Assembly: GCF_900445235.1 (NCBI RefSeq)
Contig: NZ_UFSM01000001.1
Span: 4,045,501 to 4,109,500, forward strand
Source of the DNA: Aminobacter aminovorans
GTDB taxonomy: Bacteria; Pseudomonadota; Alphaproteobacteria; Rhizobiales; Rhizobiaceae
Reading direction: 5' to 3'
Length of the DNA: 64,000 nt
Shown here: piece by piece, positions 25,420-34,885 of the stretch
Position numbering within the stretch: the first letter of the stretch is position 1
Layout: each line of letters opens with the position of its first letter
The notes under the pieces: model-generated
Databases searched by the model: none
Told to the model about the DNA's origin: nothing
What the model saw: the letters and a program-made list of their open reading frames with translations, nothing else
Program-made: the position numbers and the translations under genes

Positions 25420-25445
25420 AACGTGCGGCCTGCCGCAGGAGTTCC
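25420..25445 (-). promoter_or_regulatory. EcfG-type promoter of the CHRD gene
   Basis: Minus strand GGAAC-N17-CGTT, ending 56 bases before ATG 25364. Confidence 0.65.
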
Positions 25446-25468
25446 GCCGATGGGGCCGCGACGCGCAT

Positions 25469-25828
25469 CTATTCCGTCGGGCCGGCAAGGCCGGTGTCAT
25501 CGGCGTCTTGCGCTTCCCTTTCGATGGTCTTCAACGCCTTCCTGATCTCCTTGGAGTCGGCATGTTCGAGCCCGACCACCTCGTTGCGGGCGCTGTTCAA
25601 ACTGAGCACGATCTCGTCCAGCTTGGCGTGAATAGCCGCCGTGTCGCGGTAACCCTGGATAAGAACGACGCCCGTTATCAGGATCGCTGCTACCGAAAGC
25701 CCATAAGTGACGATGTCCGTCAGGCCAAAGGGAACCAGGGCAGTGCTGACGATCAGCGCAGCCATCAGCAGGTAAAAACCGGGCGGCCGTGAGAGAAATC
25801 CGGCAAATCTGAACAGATGCGGGTCCAT
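25469..25828 (-). CDS. Low-affinity iron permease family membrane protein
   Basis: 119 residues with two membrane helices (FYLLMAALIVSTALVPFG and YGLSVAAILITGVVLIQG) and the signature RDTAAIHAKLDEIVLSLNSA ... NEVVGLEHA. This matches the family named low-affinity iron permease (PF04120); iron transport is not proven for bacterial members. A weak EcfG-like site (TGAAC-N16-CGTT, 25861-25885) lies upstream. Confidence 0.8.
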   Translation of the reverse strand: MDPHLFRFAGFLSRPPGFYLLMAALIVSTALVPFGLTDIVTYGLSVAAILITGVVLIQGYRDTAAIHAKLDEIVLSLNSARNEVVGLEHADSKEIRKALKTIEREAQDADDTGLAGPTE

Positions 25829-26031
25829 GGCGACGCCTGACGTCAGGTTGCGTCGCTGATAACGCAGGCTCCGCCCTTTGGTTCACTTGAAAGCTGCGCC
25901 TCCAGGATGGCCAGATCACGAGATTTCCGAAGACTATCAACCCGACAGCCGAGGGCGTGGTCCCAGAACATTGGCAAGATCGCTCCAGGGCATGGTCGCC
26001 ACGCGAAGAAGGCCAGCGGCGCCGGCATGAA

Positions 26032-26727
26032 TCACTCGATCGGATCGAGAATATCAGGCGTGTCGTTCCTGGGTGACCCGACCTTGCGGCCGATCTTCCA
26101 CATCGTCATCAATTCGGACGGGAACGGCTTCATCAGGTCGGCGGGGTCGGCCTCCGGGCCGATCCATCTGGCATAATCGGCCGGCGCCAGGATGACCGGC
26201 ATCCGGTCGTGGATCGTCGCCATCAGTTCGTTGGGCGCACAGGTGACGACGCAGAAGCTGCGCAAAAGCTCGCCGGTCTCGGGATTGCGCCAGATGTCGT
26301 AGATTCCGGCGAGCGCGAAGGGCGCGCCGTCCTTCATCGCAATGGCATAGGGCTGTTTGTCCTTGCCGGTGCCGTGGATGTCCTTCCACTCGAAATAGCC
26401 GTCGATCGGGATCAGGCAGCGCCTCATCGCATAAGCGCGCTTGAACAGGCCGTTGGTGGCGATGGTCTCGGAGCGGGCATTGACCGGCGGCGGCCGGCCG
26501 GGGGCGGCCTCTTTCTGCCACGCCGGCACCAGCCCCCATTTCGCCTGCACGAACATGGCGCTGCCCGTCTGGGCCTCGTCCTGGACGATGACAGGATAGA
26601 TCAGGCTCGGCGCGCCATTGTAACGCGGAAAGCTGTTGTCGAGCGGGCCGATGGCAGCAGGATCGGCAAAGCCTAAGCTCCGCACCATCTCGGCAAGGGT
26701 CGATTTGACAAAGACACGGCCGCACAT
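26032..26727 (-). CDS. SOS response-associated peptidase (SRAP/YedK family)
   Basis: 231 residues with the SRAP active site: Cys2 (MCGR), PPPVNARSET, GYFEWK and IHDRMPVIL. The family (YedK, human HMCES) links Cys2 to abasic sites in single-stranded DNA and protects them. A second SRAP gene lies at 58996. No SOS box was seen upstream. Confidence 0.9.
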   Translation of the reverse strand: MCGRVFVKSTLAEMVRSLGFADPAAIGPLDNSFPRYNGAPSLIYPVIVQDEAQTGSAMFVQAKWGLVPAWQKEAAPGRPPPVNARSETIATNGLFKRAYAMRRCLIPIDGYFEWKDIHGTGKDKQPYAIAMKDGAPFALAGIYDIWRNPETGELLRSFCVVTCAPNELMATIHDRMPVILAPADYARWIGPEADPADLMKPFPSELMTMWKIGRKVGSPRNDTPDILDPIE

Positions 26728-26812
26728 GACCTCAAAGTGCCGCTCAAGCGGGAAAATGGCAATGGCTCTGCCAAGGAGACGTCAGGCGGCCAGGACTTAA
26801 GGGGCCAAGATT

Positions 26813-27043
26813 TCAGGCCGCGCACCACGCCTTGTAGTCCAAGACTGTTCCGGCCGCCGGGACCGGCGTCAGGTTTGTGATGACGCGCTCGGCTTCGGCC
26901 ACGCCGTTCGATGCAAGCAGCTGTTGCAGCTTGCCGCGTTCGGACGCCTGGCTGACCGCCGGGCACGCGGCAGCGGCCACACTCGCGGCGAGAACGGCAA
27001 AAGAAAAACCAAGGCTCAAGGTGATTCTGTAACGAGATGGCAT
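26813..27043 (-). CDS. Small exported hypothetical protein
   Basis: 76 residues with a signal peptide (LGFSFAVLAASVAAAACP) and a short soluble part with ERGKLQQLLASNGVAEAERV. Two Cys may pair. Function unknown. Confidence 0.5.
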   Translation of the reverse strand: MPSRYRITLSLGFSFAVLAASVAAAACPAVSQASERGKLQQLLASNGVAEAERVITNLTPVPAAGTVLDYKAWCAA

Positions 27044-27137
27044 CTGGCAAAGCTAAACCACGCGCAACACCGTCGACAACTTGCCGCAATGGAGATTTCG
27101 TGCCGTATTATACAGGAGATCGCGGGGCACAAGACAG

Positions 27138-27398
27138 ATGAACCACGCTGCCGGCGCCGTTGGAATATTGATCTTTTTGCTCCTGACCGTGGCCGGATAT
27201 GTCCTGTGGGGCCAGGGTGGAGCTGCCGCCCTGGGCGCGCTCGGGGCGATACTCGGCTTTTTCGTTGCCGTTTTTCTCGATGAAATCCTCCCCGGCAAAT
27301 ATGGCGACTATGTCGATGCGGTTTTGGGCGCTGCGCTGGTTTTGACCATGGGATGGATGATCGTGGATTTTGCCATCACGAATTGGGGCGTTCGCTAG
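27138..27398 (+). CDS. Small membrane protein
   Basis: 86 residues with three hydrophobic stretches: VGILIFLLLTVAGYVLWG, LGALGAILGFFVAVFLDE and ALVLTMGWMIVDF. A member of the very small inner-membrane proteins of rhizobia; family not certain. ATG 27138 is chosen at the first membrane helix. Confidence 0.6.
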   Translation: MNHAAGAVGILIFLLLTVAGYVLWGQGGAAALGALGAILGFFVAVFLDEILPGKYGDYVDAVLGAALVLTMGWMIVDFAITNWGVR

Positions 27399-27438
27399 AC
27401 GCGTCGATGTCATCAACCGGAGAAAAGGAGGAATAACC

Positions 27439-27603
27439 ATGCCCAACGAAGGAAAAATCGTCGGTGCAGCCGAAGCGCACCAGAAGGCGATGGAACAGGT
27501 GAAGGAGATGGACAAGCAGTTCAGGCCTGAGCCTGTCGAGAAGACGCTGTTCGAGAAGACGCATGAAAAGCTCGAAAAGGCGCAAAAAGACGGCAAGGTC
27601 TGA
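27439..27603 (+). CDS. Small charged hypothetical protein
   Basis: 54 residues, highly charged and helical (EAHQKAMEQVKEMDKQFRPE). AAAGGAGGAAT is a near-perfect ribosome site, which fixes the start. Function unknown. Confidence 0.65.
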   Translation: MPNEGKIVGAAEAHQKAMEQVKEMDKQFRPEPVEKTLFEKTHEKLEKAQKDGKV

Positions 27604-27693
27604 GCTACGGCAGCCCTGGAGCGAACGTCGCCGCGCATCGCCGACCTGCCGGAGGCGTTGACGAGGCCGAGGGGTGCTGAGACGGGATCGCCG

Positions 27694-28236
27694 ATGCATG
27701 ACAACATGACGATCGCCGTGCTGACCGCAGCCGAAGCCGAACGGCACATGCCGCGGCTCGTGGAGATGTTGACGGCGAGCGTCGAGGATGGCGCGCTCGT
27801 CGGCTTCGTGCTGCCTTTTTCCGCCGATCAGGCGCAGGCCTGTTGGCACGGCGCCATTCGCTCCGTCAGCGATGGCGAGCGGCTGTTGGTCTGCGCCCTG
27901 ATCGCGGGCCAGGTGGTCGGAACCGTGCAGCTCTATCTGTCGCCTGAACCAAACGCACCACACCGGGCGGAGGTCTACAAGCTTCTGGTTCACCGCGACT
28001 TCCAGCGACGCGGCCTTGGCGCGGCACTGATGGACAGGGTCGAGCTGGAAGCTGGTCATCGGAACCGTTCGTTGCTGATCCTCGACACCGTCCAGGGCGG
28101 CACCAGCGAGCGGCTCTACCGGCGACGGGGCTGGCAGGAGATCGGCATCGTGCCCAACCACTTTGTCGATCCGTTCGGCAACTCCAGGGCCTCGGTCTAT
28201 TTCATGAAGCACCTCGAGCCCCCAGTGGGGCGCTAG
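27694..28236 (+). CDS. GNAT family N-acetyltransferase
   Basis: 180 residues. The acetyl-CoA site is VYKLLVHRDFQRRGLGAALM, with LYRRRGWQEIG as the late strand and loop. Substrate unknown. ATG 27694 is preferred over the in-frame ATG at 27658. Confidence 0.85.
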   Translation: MHDNMTIAVLTAAEAERHMPRLVEMLTASVEDGALVGFVLPFSADQAQACWHGAIRSVSDGERLLVCALIAGQVVGTVQLYLSPEPNAPHRAEVYKLLVHRDFQRRGLGAALMDRVELEAGHRNRSLLILDTVQGGTSERLYRRRGWQEIGIVPNHFVDPFGNSRASVYFMKHLEPPVGR

Positions 28237-28358
28237 CGGGCAAGCCGAACAGCGCCGCCGCCCTGGCAGCGCAGACGACGCCTCCGGCGATGCGGCAAAG
28301 GCATCGGCCCGGCATGGACTGCCGTGCCATCGTGCCTGCGGTCAAACCGCCCTCGACC

Positions 28359-29273
28359 TCATTCCGCCGATCGGGATCCCGCGCCATGGGTGAGCCGAAC
28401 CAGCGCGTAGGTCGATGCCAGGATTGCGCCCGCCCCCAGCCACTGAACAGGCGTCAGCGTCTCGCCGAGGAACAGCCAGGCAAGCCCAACGCCGAATATC
28501 GGAATGACGTTGAAGTAGCTGCCGGCAACGGCCGCCGGAACCCAACGCAGCGCGGCGATGTAAAGCCAATAGGCGGCGGCGTAATAGAGCAGGCCGGATA
28601 TTGCCGCCGCAACGAGGAGGCCAGGGGGAATGGCCCCGATATCGTCGACCGAGCCGAATGGCGTGTCGGCGAGCAGCAGGGCAACGGCCCAGGCCAGTCC
28701 GGCCGTCTGCTGCAGGGCCACGGTGAAGACAGGGTCGACGCTCTCGACCAGCTTTCGCGAGAACACGGTGTAGAAGGCGCAGCAAAGCACCGCTCCCAAG
28801 AGCAGGACCATTCCCCGGGGCGCAATGGCGTCACCGAGCCCGCCATGGACATTGGCCACCAAAGCGACCCCGAAGCCGCCGAGCAGCATGACCAGCAGCA
28901 GCGGCCAGGTGACCTTCTCGCCAAGGCAGAGCGCTGCCAAGCCCAGTATCATCAGCGGTTCGGCCGCCCACAGCAGCGTCGACACACTTGCCGACACACT
29001 TGCAAGCCCCATCAGGTTGAGCGTGTAGGAAATGCCCGGATTGAGCACGCCAAGCGCGATCAGCGGCAACCAGTACGACTTCGCCGGAAAAGGACAGGCT
29101 GTGATCCGAACCACAGCCCACAGGAACAGGGCGCTCGGCGCCAGTTGGACGACCAGCAGCGTTACCGGGTCGATCGACGCAAGCAGCGCCTTGTTGAGGA
29201 CGGTCGCAGCGCCCCACAGGGCACATGCGGTTACCAACAGGACAGCAGGAGGAAAGCGCAGCGAATGGCGCAT
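28359..29273 (-). CDS. EamA/DMT-family transporter
   Basis: 304 residues with about ten membrane helices and the two-fold EamA repeat (VTLLVVQLAPSALFLWAVVR; PAAVAGSYFNVIPIFGVGLA; GETLTPVQWLGAGAIL). Such transporters move metabolites out of the cell; the substrate cannot be told. Confidence 0.9.
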   Translation of the reverse strand: MRHSLRFPPAVLLVTACALWGAATVLNKALLASIDPVTLLVVQLAPSALFLWAVVRITACPFPAKSYWLPLIALGVLNPGISYTLNLMGLASVSASVSTLLWAAEPLMILGLAALCLGEKVTWPLLLVMLLGGFGVALVANVHGGLGDAIAPRGMVLLLGAVLCCAFYTVFSRKLVESVDPVFTVALQQTAGLAWAVALLLADTPFGSVDDIGAIPPGLLVAAAISGLLYYAAAYWLYIAALRWVPAAVAGSYFNVIPIFGVGLAWLFLGETLTPVQWLGAGAILASTYALVRLTHGAGSRSAE

Positions 29274-29470
29274 CTTTATGGACTCCAGAAGATGTTACGG
29301 AAAAGCGGCAGATGCAGCGAACGGGCTAGCGCCCGGCGCAGCTGTCCGCGTCGCAGTTGTCGTAACCGGGTCTTCTGGGAGGCCTGGCCATCCGTCTCTA
29401 ACCCATCATGCAGGACCCGAACTTGCTACCACCTGCCGGAATAGCCATCAAGCTGTGGGGGTTTTGCGCC

Positions 29471-30019
29471 CTAGCTGCAGCAGGGCTGGCCATCGCCTTT
29501 GGCGGGGCCGCAGCAGCTGGCCTTGGCCTGCTCGGCCAGCCAGCGGTCGCGCGGCTTGCAGCTCGCCGCCCGGGGAGACAGCGCGACATGGATCTCGCCG
29601 CCCCGGACAAGCGGCACGGATGCCTTGTGCAACTGCATCGCAGCGATGCCGTCGCTGACCTCGAAGGTCAGCCTGGCCCCGGGATCGAGAGCCACGTGCT
29701 CGCCGACCTTGCGGATGATGGCCGAGAATTTTCCGGCCGGCATGTGGGTCCGCTCGCCCTCCTCGACATCCCAGAGCTGGATGAAGAGTTCGGTCCAGGC
29801 CTCGGGGTTTGCGCCGCAATCAAGTGCGGCAAAGGCTCCCGCCTTGACCTCGGTGACGTGGTAGCCCGGTTTCACCACGCGGCCGCCATAGCTGAACAGC
29901 AACGGCTTGTCCTTGTGCCCGCCAAGGACGGACAACAGCGCACCGATCGAAATGCCGTCGCTGGCGTCATCTGCGAAATCGGTCGAGCCGGCAAAATCGT
30001 GGTTGTCAGGGGTCGGCAT
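29471..30019 (-). CDS. DUF6428 family protein next to arsR
   Basis: 182 residues. SYGGRVVKPGYHVTEVKAGA, DCGANPEAWTELFIQLWDVE and a Cys-rich end (CCGPAKGDGQPCC). Members sit in ars clusters; the Cys pairs could bind arsenite, which is inference. Divergent from arsR with a candidate ArsR operator between. GAGGA precedes ATG 30019. Confidence 0.8.
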   Translation of the reverse strand: MPTPDNHDFAGSTDFADDASDGISIGALLSVLGGHKDKPLLFSYGGRVVKPGYHVTEVKAGAFAALDCGANPEAWTELFIQLWDVEEGERTHMPAGKFSAIIRKVGEHVALDPGARLTFEVSDGIAAMQLHKASVPLVRGGEIHVALSPRAASCKPRDRWLAEQAKASCCGPAKGDGQPCCS

Positions 30020-30041
30020 CTCGGTTATTCCTCATTTTGAC

Positions 30042-30061
30042 ATTTCTAGGATTGTTGAAAT
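30042..30061. promoter_or_regulatory. Candidate ArsR operator 1
   Basis: ATTTC-N10-GAAAT, directly abutting the arsR start codon at 30062. Equivalent 20-mers occur at 34495 and 34886. Confidence 0.6.
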
Positions 30062-30388
30062 ATGGATGAACGTCAAGCGCTGATCGCCTTCGGGGCGATG
30101 TCCCAGGAAACGCGACTCAAGATCGTCCGGCTGCTGGTCAAGGCCGGGCCGGACGGCATGGCCGCAGGCATCATTGCGGAGGCCGCAGGGGTTACGGCGT
30201 CGAATGTCTCGTTCCACCTCAAGGAGCTGGAGCGCGGCGGCCTGGTCACCGCCCGCCGCGACGCGCGCTCCATCGTCTACTCGGCCGACTACCAGGCGCT
30301 GAGCGGCCTGATCCGGTTTCTGATGGAGGACTGCTGCGCCGGCAATCCGGCCATCTGCCAGCCGGCACTCGCGCCTGCCTGCTGCTGA
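30062..30388 (+). CDS. arsR: ArsR-family arsenic-responsive repressor
   Basis: 108 residues with a winged HTH (AAGVTASNVSFHLKELERGG, about 41-60). As(III) is probably sensed by the C-terminal cysteines: C91-C92 in EDCCAGNPAIC with C99, plus C107-C108. This is the arrangement of C-terminal-site ArsR proteins rather than the classic E. coli helix-3 site. It leads the operon arsN2-arsC-acr3-arsC-arsH. Confidence 0.9.
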   Translation: MDERQALIAFGAMSQETRLKIVRLLVKAGPDGMAAGIIAEAAGVTASNVSFHLKELERGGLVTARRDARSIVYSADYQALSGLIRFLMEDCCAGNPAICQPALAPACC

Positions 30389-30405
30389 CATTCGGACACG
30401 CTGCA

Positions 30406-30879
30406 ATGCAACAGACAATCCAGCAGATCGAACCCGGCGATGCCGAATTCGTCGCCGCACTTGCCGCGGAGCACCTGCCTGCCGACGACCTCGCAGAAGA
30501 CGGCAGGCTGTTTTTCCGGCTTCAGGACAACGGCATGACCGTCGGCTTCGGTGGCCTGGAGGTCGTTGGAGACCATGCCCTTTTGCGCTCCATCGTCGTG
30601 CTGCCCCCGGCACGCGGCCAAGGCGCAGGAAAACGCATCACTGAGCAGTTGCTTCGGAAAGCCGAGAATCTCGGAATTTCCGAAGTCTATCTGTTGACCA
30701 CCTCGGCCGCGCCCTTCTTCGAAGCCGCGGGCTTCGAGCGCGTCGGGCGAGACACGGCTCCGTCGAAAATCCTGGCCACCAGACAAGCGTCGTCGCTGTG
30801 CCCATCCAGCGCTGCCTTGCTGATGCGCCGCCTGCATCCCCTTCGACCATGTTCCATATCGGAGACGACTGATGACTGA
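30406..30879 (+). CDS. arsN2: GNAT acetyltransferase of the ArsN2 type
   Basis: 157 residues. LLRSIVVLPPARGQGAGKRI is the acetyl-CoA loop, and VYLLTTSAAPFFEAAGFERV is characteristic of ArsN2-like proteins of ars operons. The precise substrate is not settled for the family. It overlaps the next gene by 8 bases. Confidence 0.8.
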   Translation: MQQTIQQIEPGDAEFVAALAAEHLPADDLAEDGRLFFRLQDNGMTVGFGGLEVVGDHALLRSIVVLPPARGQGAGKRITEQLLRKAENLGISEVYLLTTSAAPFFEAAGFERVGRDTAPSKILATRQASSLCPSSAALLMRRLHPLRPCSISETTDD

Positions 30880-31399
30880 CCGCGTCTACAACGTGCTGTT
30901 TCTGTGCACGGGCAATTCGGCCCGCTCGATCCTCGCGGAGAGCATTCTGCGCAAGGAAGGTGCTGGGCGTTTCAATTCGTATTCGGCGGGCAGCCAGCCC
31001 AAGGGCGCGGTCAATCCGATGGCCCTGAAGGTGCTGGAGGCTCTCGAATATCCGACAGAGGGTTTTCGTTCGAAGTCCTGGGATGAGTTCTCCGTAGCTG
31101 GCGCGCCGGAAATGGATTTCATCTTCACCGTCTGCGACGACGCGGCCGGAGAAGCCTGCCCGGTCTGGATCGGTCATCCGATGTCGGCTCACTGGGGCAT
31201 CGAAGACCCCTCGCACGTCGAAGGAACCGACATCGAAAAAGAGCGCGCGTTCAGCACGGCGGCGCGGTTCATGAAGAACCGGATCATGGCGTTCCTTAGC
31301 CTCCCGCTCGCCTCCATCGACCGGATGGCAGTCGATCACCACCTCCGGGTGATCGGCCGCATGGAAGGGTCGACCTCAAAGAACACGGATGCAGCCTGA
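30872..31399 (+). CDS. arsC: Arsenate reductase, low-molecular-weight phosphatase type
   Basis: 175 residues. The P-loop LFLCTGNSARS holds catalytic C12 and is typical of phosphatase-like ArsC; FTVCDDAAGEACPVW supplies further Cys for the disulfide relay. It reduces arsenate to arsenite, which the next gene product exports. It is longer than usual at the C-terminus by about 30 residues. Confidence 0.9.
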   Translation: MTDRVYNVLFLCTGNSARSILAESILRKEGAGRFNSYSAGSQPKGAVNPMALKVLEALEYPTEGFRSKSWDEFSVAGAPEMDFIFTVCDDAAGEACPVWIGHPMSAHWGIEDPSHVEGTDIEKERAFSTAARFMKNRIMAFLSLPLASIDRMAVDHHLRVIGRMEGSTSKNTDAA

Positions 31400-31402
31400 A
31401 TC

Positions 31403-32464
31403 ATGTCGACATTCGAACGTTACCTGACCCTCTGGGTCGCGCTGTGCATCGTCGTGGGCATCGCCCTTGGCCATCTGATGCCAGCCGTCTTCCACGCCAT
31501 CGGCGGCGCCGAGATCGCCAAGGTGAACATCCCGGTCGCCGTGCTGATCTGGCTGATGATCATCCCGATGCTGCTGAAGATCGATTTCGCCGCCATGGGC
31601 GAGGTCGGCAGGCATTGGCGCGGCATCGGCGTCACGCTGTTCATCAACTGGGCGGTGAAGCCGTTCTCGATGGCGCTGCTCGGCTGGCTCTTCATCGGCT
31701 GGCTGTTCCGCCCGTATCTGCCCGCGGACCAGATCGATTCCTACATTGCAGGGCTGATCATCCTGGCGGCCGCCCCCTGCACGGCCATGGTCTTCGTCTG
31801 GTCCAACCTGACCAGGGGCGAACCCCATTTCACCCTGTCGCAGGTGGCGCTCAACGATGCCATCATGGTGGTTGCGTTCGCGCCGATCGTCGGCCTGCTG
31901 CTCGGCCTGTCCGCGATCACCGTTCCCTGGGGCACGCTGGTCCTGTCGGTGGTTCTCTACATCGTCATTCCTGTTGTCATCGCCCAGCTGATCAGACGCC
32001 GGCTGCTCGCCTCGGGCGGCCAGACGGCACTCGACCGGCTGCTGCAGACGCTGCAGCCGCTTTCGCTGGTGGCGCTTTTGGCTACGCTGGTGCTTTTGTT
32101 CGGCTTCCAGGGCGAGCAGATCATCGCCCAGCCGGCGATCATCGCGCTGCTGGCGGTGCCGATCCTGATCCAGGTCTATCTGAATTCGGGCCTGGCCTAT
32201 CTGCTCAACCGCCTCTCGGGCGAGCAGCATTGCGTTGCGGGTCCGTCGGCGCTGATCGGCGCTTCCAATTTCTTCGAGCTGGCGGTCGCCGCCGCCATCA
32301 GCCTGTTCGGCTTCAGCTCGGGTGCGGCACTTGCAACCGTCGTCGGCGTGCTGGTCGAGGTTCCGGTGATGCTGTCGGTCGTCTGGATCGTGAACCGCAG
32401 CAAGGGCTGGTACGAGCGCGGCGCGGCCGTTTCCGCCACCAAACAAAGCGAAAGGACCGTCTGA
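31403..32464 (+). CDS. acr3: ACR3-family arsenite efflux permease
   Basis: 353 residues, ten membrane helices. The conserved Cys of the family lies in LAAAPCTAMVFVWS, followed by LALND-like SQVALNDAIMVVAF. It exports As(III) using the proton gradient. Its stop shares one base with the next ATG (TGATG). Confidence 0.95.
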   Translation: MSTFERYLTLWVALCIVVGIALGHLMPAVFHAIGGAEIAKVNIPVAVLIWLMIIPMLLKIDFAAMGEVGRHWRGIGVTLFINWAVKPFSMALLGWLFIGWLFRPYLPADQIDSYIAGLIILAAAPCTAMVFVWSNLTRGEPHFTLSQVALNDAIMVVAFAPIVGLLLGLSAITVPWGTLVLSVVLYIVIPVVIAQLIRRRLLASGGQTALDRLLQTLQPLSLVALLATLVLLFGFQGEQIIAQPAIIALLAVPILIQVYLNSGLAYLLNRLSGEQHCVAGPSALIGASNFFELAVAAAISLFGFSSGAALATVVGVLVEVPVMLSVVWIVNRSKGWYERGAAVSATKQSERTV

Positions 32465-32886
32465 TGGACGTCACCATCTACCACAACCCCGCCTGCGGCA
32501 CGTCGCGCAACACGCTTGCGCTCATTCGCAACGCCGGGGTCGAGCCCACCGTGATCGACTATCTGAAAACGCCGCCCGCGCGCGCCGTGCTGCAGGACAT
32601 GATCGCCAAGGCCGGCCTGAGCATACGCGAGGCCATCAGGCAGAAGGGCACGCCTTATGGCGAACTCGGCCTCGACGACCCGACGCTCACCGACGACGAC
32701 CTTCTCGACGCCATGCTTGCGCATCCGATCCTGATCAACCGGCCGTTCGTCGTCACGCCATGGGGCGTGCGGCTCAGCCGCCCGTCCGAGATCGTGCTCG
32801 ACATCCTGCCGCTTCCGCAAAAAGGGCCGTTTCTCAAGGAGGACGGCGAAGTGCTGATCGATGCCCGGGGAAACCGCGTTGCCTGA
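32464..32886 (+). CDS. arsC: Arsenate reductase, glutaredoxin-linked ArsC type
   Basis: 140 residues. [17 protein letters not shown] contains catalytic C11; [15 protein letters not shown] is the conserved late motif. This is a second, mechanistically different arsenate reductase in the same operon. Overlaps arsH by 26 bases. Confidence 0.95.
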   Translation: MDVTIYHNPACGTSRNTLALIRNAGVEPTVIDYLKTPPARAVLQDMIAKAGLSIREAIRQKGTPYGELGLDDPTLTDDDLLDAMLAHPILINRPFVVTPWGVRLSRPSEIVLDILPLPQKGPFLKEDGEVLIDARGNRVA

Positions 32887-33586
32887 CCTGCCCAACATCA
32901 CGCCCGAAGCCCTCGAGCTTCCTGACCCGGCCCGGCTTTCCCAGCCATTCTCCACGCACCGTCCCAGGATATTGCTGCTCTACGGCTCGCTCCGCGAGCG
33001 CTCCTACAGCCGCTTGCTGACCCAGGAAGCGGCCCGCCTGCTCGACCATTTCGGCGCCGAGACCCGCATCTTCGATCCCGCCGGCCTTCCCCTGCCGGAC
33101 GGCGCGCCGACCGATCACCCGAAGGTCAAGGAACTGCGCGAGCTCTCCCTGTGGTCGGAAGGCCAGGTCTGGACCAGCCCGGAGCGTCACGGGGCGATGA
33201 GCGGGGTGATGAAATCGCAGATCGACTGGATCCCGCTCGCCACAGGCTCGATCAGGCCGACGCAAGGGCGCACTCTGGCTGTGATGCAGGTCTCCGGCGG
33301 CTCGCAGTCGTTCAACGCGGTCAACCAGATGCGGGTGCTCGGCCGCTGGATGCGGATGATTACCATTCCGAACCAGAGCTCGGTCGCCAAGGCCTATCAG
33401 GAGTTCGATCCCGAAGGCCGCATGAAGCCGTCATCCTACTACGACCGCGTCGTCGACGTGATGGAAGAGCTGGTCAAGTTCACGCTGCTCACCCGCGATG
33501 TCTCGGACTATCTGACCAACCGCTACAGCGAACGCAAGGAAGATGCCGAAAAGCTCGAGGCGCGCGTCAGGCTCAAGGCCATCTGA
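32861..33586 (+). CDS. arsH: ArsH, NADPH-dependent organoarsenical oxidase
   Basis: 241 residues. [16 protein letters not shown] is the FMN phosphate loop, and [20 protein letters not shown] with [18 protein letters not shown] is diagnostic for ArsH. The family oxidises trivalent methyl- or aryl-arsenicals. Last gene of the operon. Confidence 0.95.
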   Translation: MPGETALPDLPNITPEALELPDPARLSQPFSTHRPRILLLYGSLRERSYSRLLTQEAARLLDHFGAETRIFDPAGLPLPDGAPTDHPKVKELRELSLWSEGQVWTSPERHGAMSGVMKSQIDWIPLATGSIRPTQGRTLAVMQVSGGSQSFNAVNQMRVLGRWMRMITIPNQSSVAKAYQEFDPEGRMKPSSYYDRVVDVMEELVKFTLLTRDVSDYLTNRYSERKEDAEKLEARVRLKAI

Positions 33587-33611
33587 GCATCTGGTCCCGT
33601 CGTGGGGGTCG

Positions 33612-34433
33612 TCAGCGGTGCTGCCAGACCTTCACGGCGGAGATAACGAGGACCAGTGACAGCATCGGCAGCAGGATATTGTCGGGAACGATGCCAAGCA
33701 GCCGTCCACCGACATAGCTGCCTACAATCGATCCCGCTGCCATGATCAGCAGAAACGCCCGGTTGCGCTTCAGGACCGAAAAACTCTGGTCCCTGCTGTA
33801 GCGGGCAAATCCGGCTAGCATTGTCGGAAGGCTGACCGCCAGCGACAGGCTTCCAGCCAGCTTGATGTCTGCACCGAACAGCAGAATGAGCGTCGGTATC
33901 AGGAGTTCGCCGCCGGCGACCCCGAGCAGTGAAGCAACTATGCCGATCACGAAACCTACGACCACGCCAGTGACCAGCAGATAGGGGCCAGCGAGACCAA
34001 CGCCACCTGCTCCTCCATGTCCGAAGAGCAATACTGCGGCAATCACCACAAGAAGAACGGCGATGATCCTGAATAGCATCTCCGAGCTCAACCGGGTTGC
34101 CCAGCCAGCTCCGAACCAAGCGCCCAGAAGGCTCCCGGCCAGCAGATTGGCAATTGTTCCCCAATGCTGAAAAATCTCAGTGGCGGGAACGGTTTGCATA
34201 CGGAACGGAAGCGCAGACGCAACGACGACAAGGCTCATCGCCTTGTTCAGGATGATTGCTTCCAGCGGCCGGAACCGGAACAGGCCGATCAGCAGTGGCA
34301 GCCGAAACTCCGCCCCGCCGAGGCCAATGAGGCCACCCAAGGCCCCGATTACCGCCCCGCTCCCAAATGCTTGCACCTTGGAGCGTGTCGGCGCTTCAGT
34401 GTCCCCCATGCAGTTCCCGTCCTTCTGTCGCAT
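33612..34433 (-). CDS. TSUP (TauE/SafE) family permease
   Basis: 273 residues with seven or eight membrane helices and Gly-rich signatures (ALGGLIGLGGAEFRLPLLIG; VASLLGVAGGELLIPTLILL). TauE/SafE proteins export sulfite or organosulfur anions. Between two arsR genes it may move arsenic compounds, which is inference. AGGAG precedes ATG 34433. Confidence 0.85.
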   Translation of the reverse strand: MRQKDGNCMGDTEAPTRSKVQAFGSGAVIGALGGLIGLGGAEFRLPLLIGLFRFRPLEAIILNKAMSLVVVASALPFRMQTVPATEIFQHWGTIANLLAGSLLGAWFGAGWATRLSSEMLFRIIAVLLVVIAAVLLFGHGGAGGVGLAGPYLLVTGVVVGFVIGIVASLLGVAGGELLIPTLILLFGADIKLAGSLSLAVSLPTMLAGFARYSRDQSFSVLKRNRAFLLIMAAGSIVGSYVGGRLLGIVPDNILLPMLSLVLVISAVKVWQHR

Positions 34434-34494
34434 TCGAACGACTCCTGATGTCCGGGGTTGGTGCCGTCAACAGCGTTCGTCGTCCATCCGTCAT

Positions 34495-34514
34495 ATTTCC
34501 AGTATTCTCGAAAT
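34495..34514. promoter_or_regulatory. Candidate ArsR operator 2
   Basis: ATTTC-N10-GAAAT between the TSUP gene and the second arsR. Confidence 0.6.
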
Positions 34515-34554
34515 ACCCATTGACGTTGCCACTCCATGAGCGCTAGCTATTTCC

Positions 34555-34872
34555 ATGAAGCTCGAAACAGCAGCAACCCAGCTCGAAGCGCTCGGCAACC
34601 CGACGCGACTACGGATTTACCGAGCCCTCGTCCGCGCCGGCGAACAGGGGCTGGCCGTTGGCCATCTGCAGGAGAGGATCGGCATTGCCGCATCGACCCT
34701 CTCCCATCATCTGCATCGACTGATCGCCACCGGTCTCGTTGGGCAGGAGCGCCAGGCAACAACACTGATCTGCCGTGCCAATTACGCCGCAATGAACGGC
34801 CTTCTCGGGTTCCTCTCCGACGAATGCTGCGCCGACGTTCGCTCCCCCCAGACGAAAGACAACGCGGCATAG
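34555..34872 (+). CDS. arsR: Second ArsR-family repressor
   Basis: 105 residues. The winged HTH is HLQERIGIAASTLSHHLHRL. A vicinal Cys pair, C-C in SDECCADV near residue 93, is the probable As(III) site. It precedes the MFS gene, which has its own candidate operator, and is divergent from the TSUP gene. Confidence 0.9.
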   Translation: MKLETAATQLEALGNPTRLRIYRALVRAGEQGLAVGHLQERIGIAASTLSHHLHRLIATGLVGQERQATTLICRANYAAMNGLLGFLSDECCADVRSPQTKDNAA

Positions 34873-34885
34873 TTTTTTGACAACT

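Noticed and set aside
30037..30065. TTGACA plus a -10 at the arsR start as the arsR promoter
   Set aside because: With standard spacing the transcript would begin after the arsR start codon, while the N-terminal helix of ArsR needs that start; the promoter position is left open.
32197..32955. Minus-strand frame opposite acr3 and arsC
   Set aside because: It is antisense to two unmistakable ars genes and has no motif of its own.
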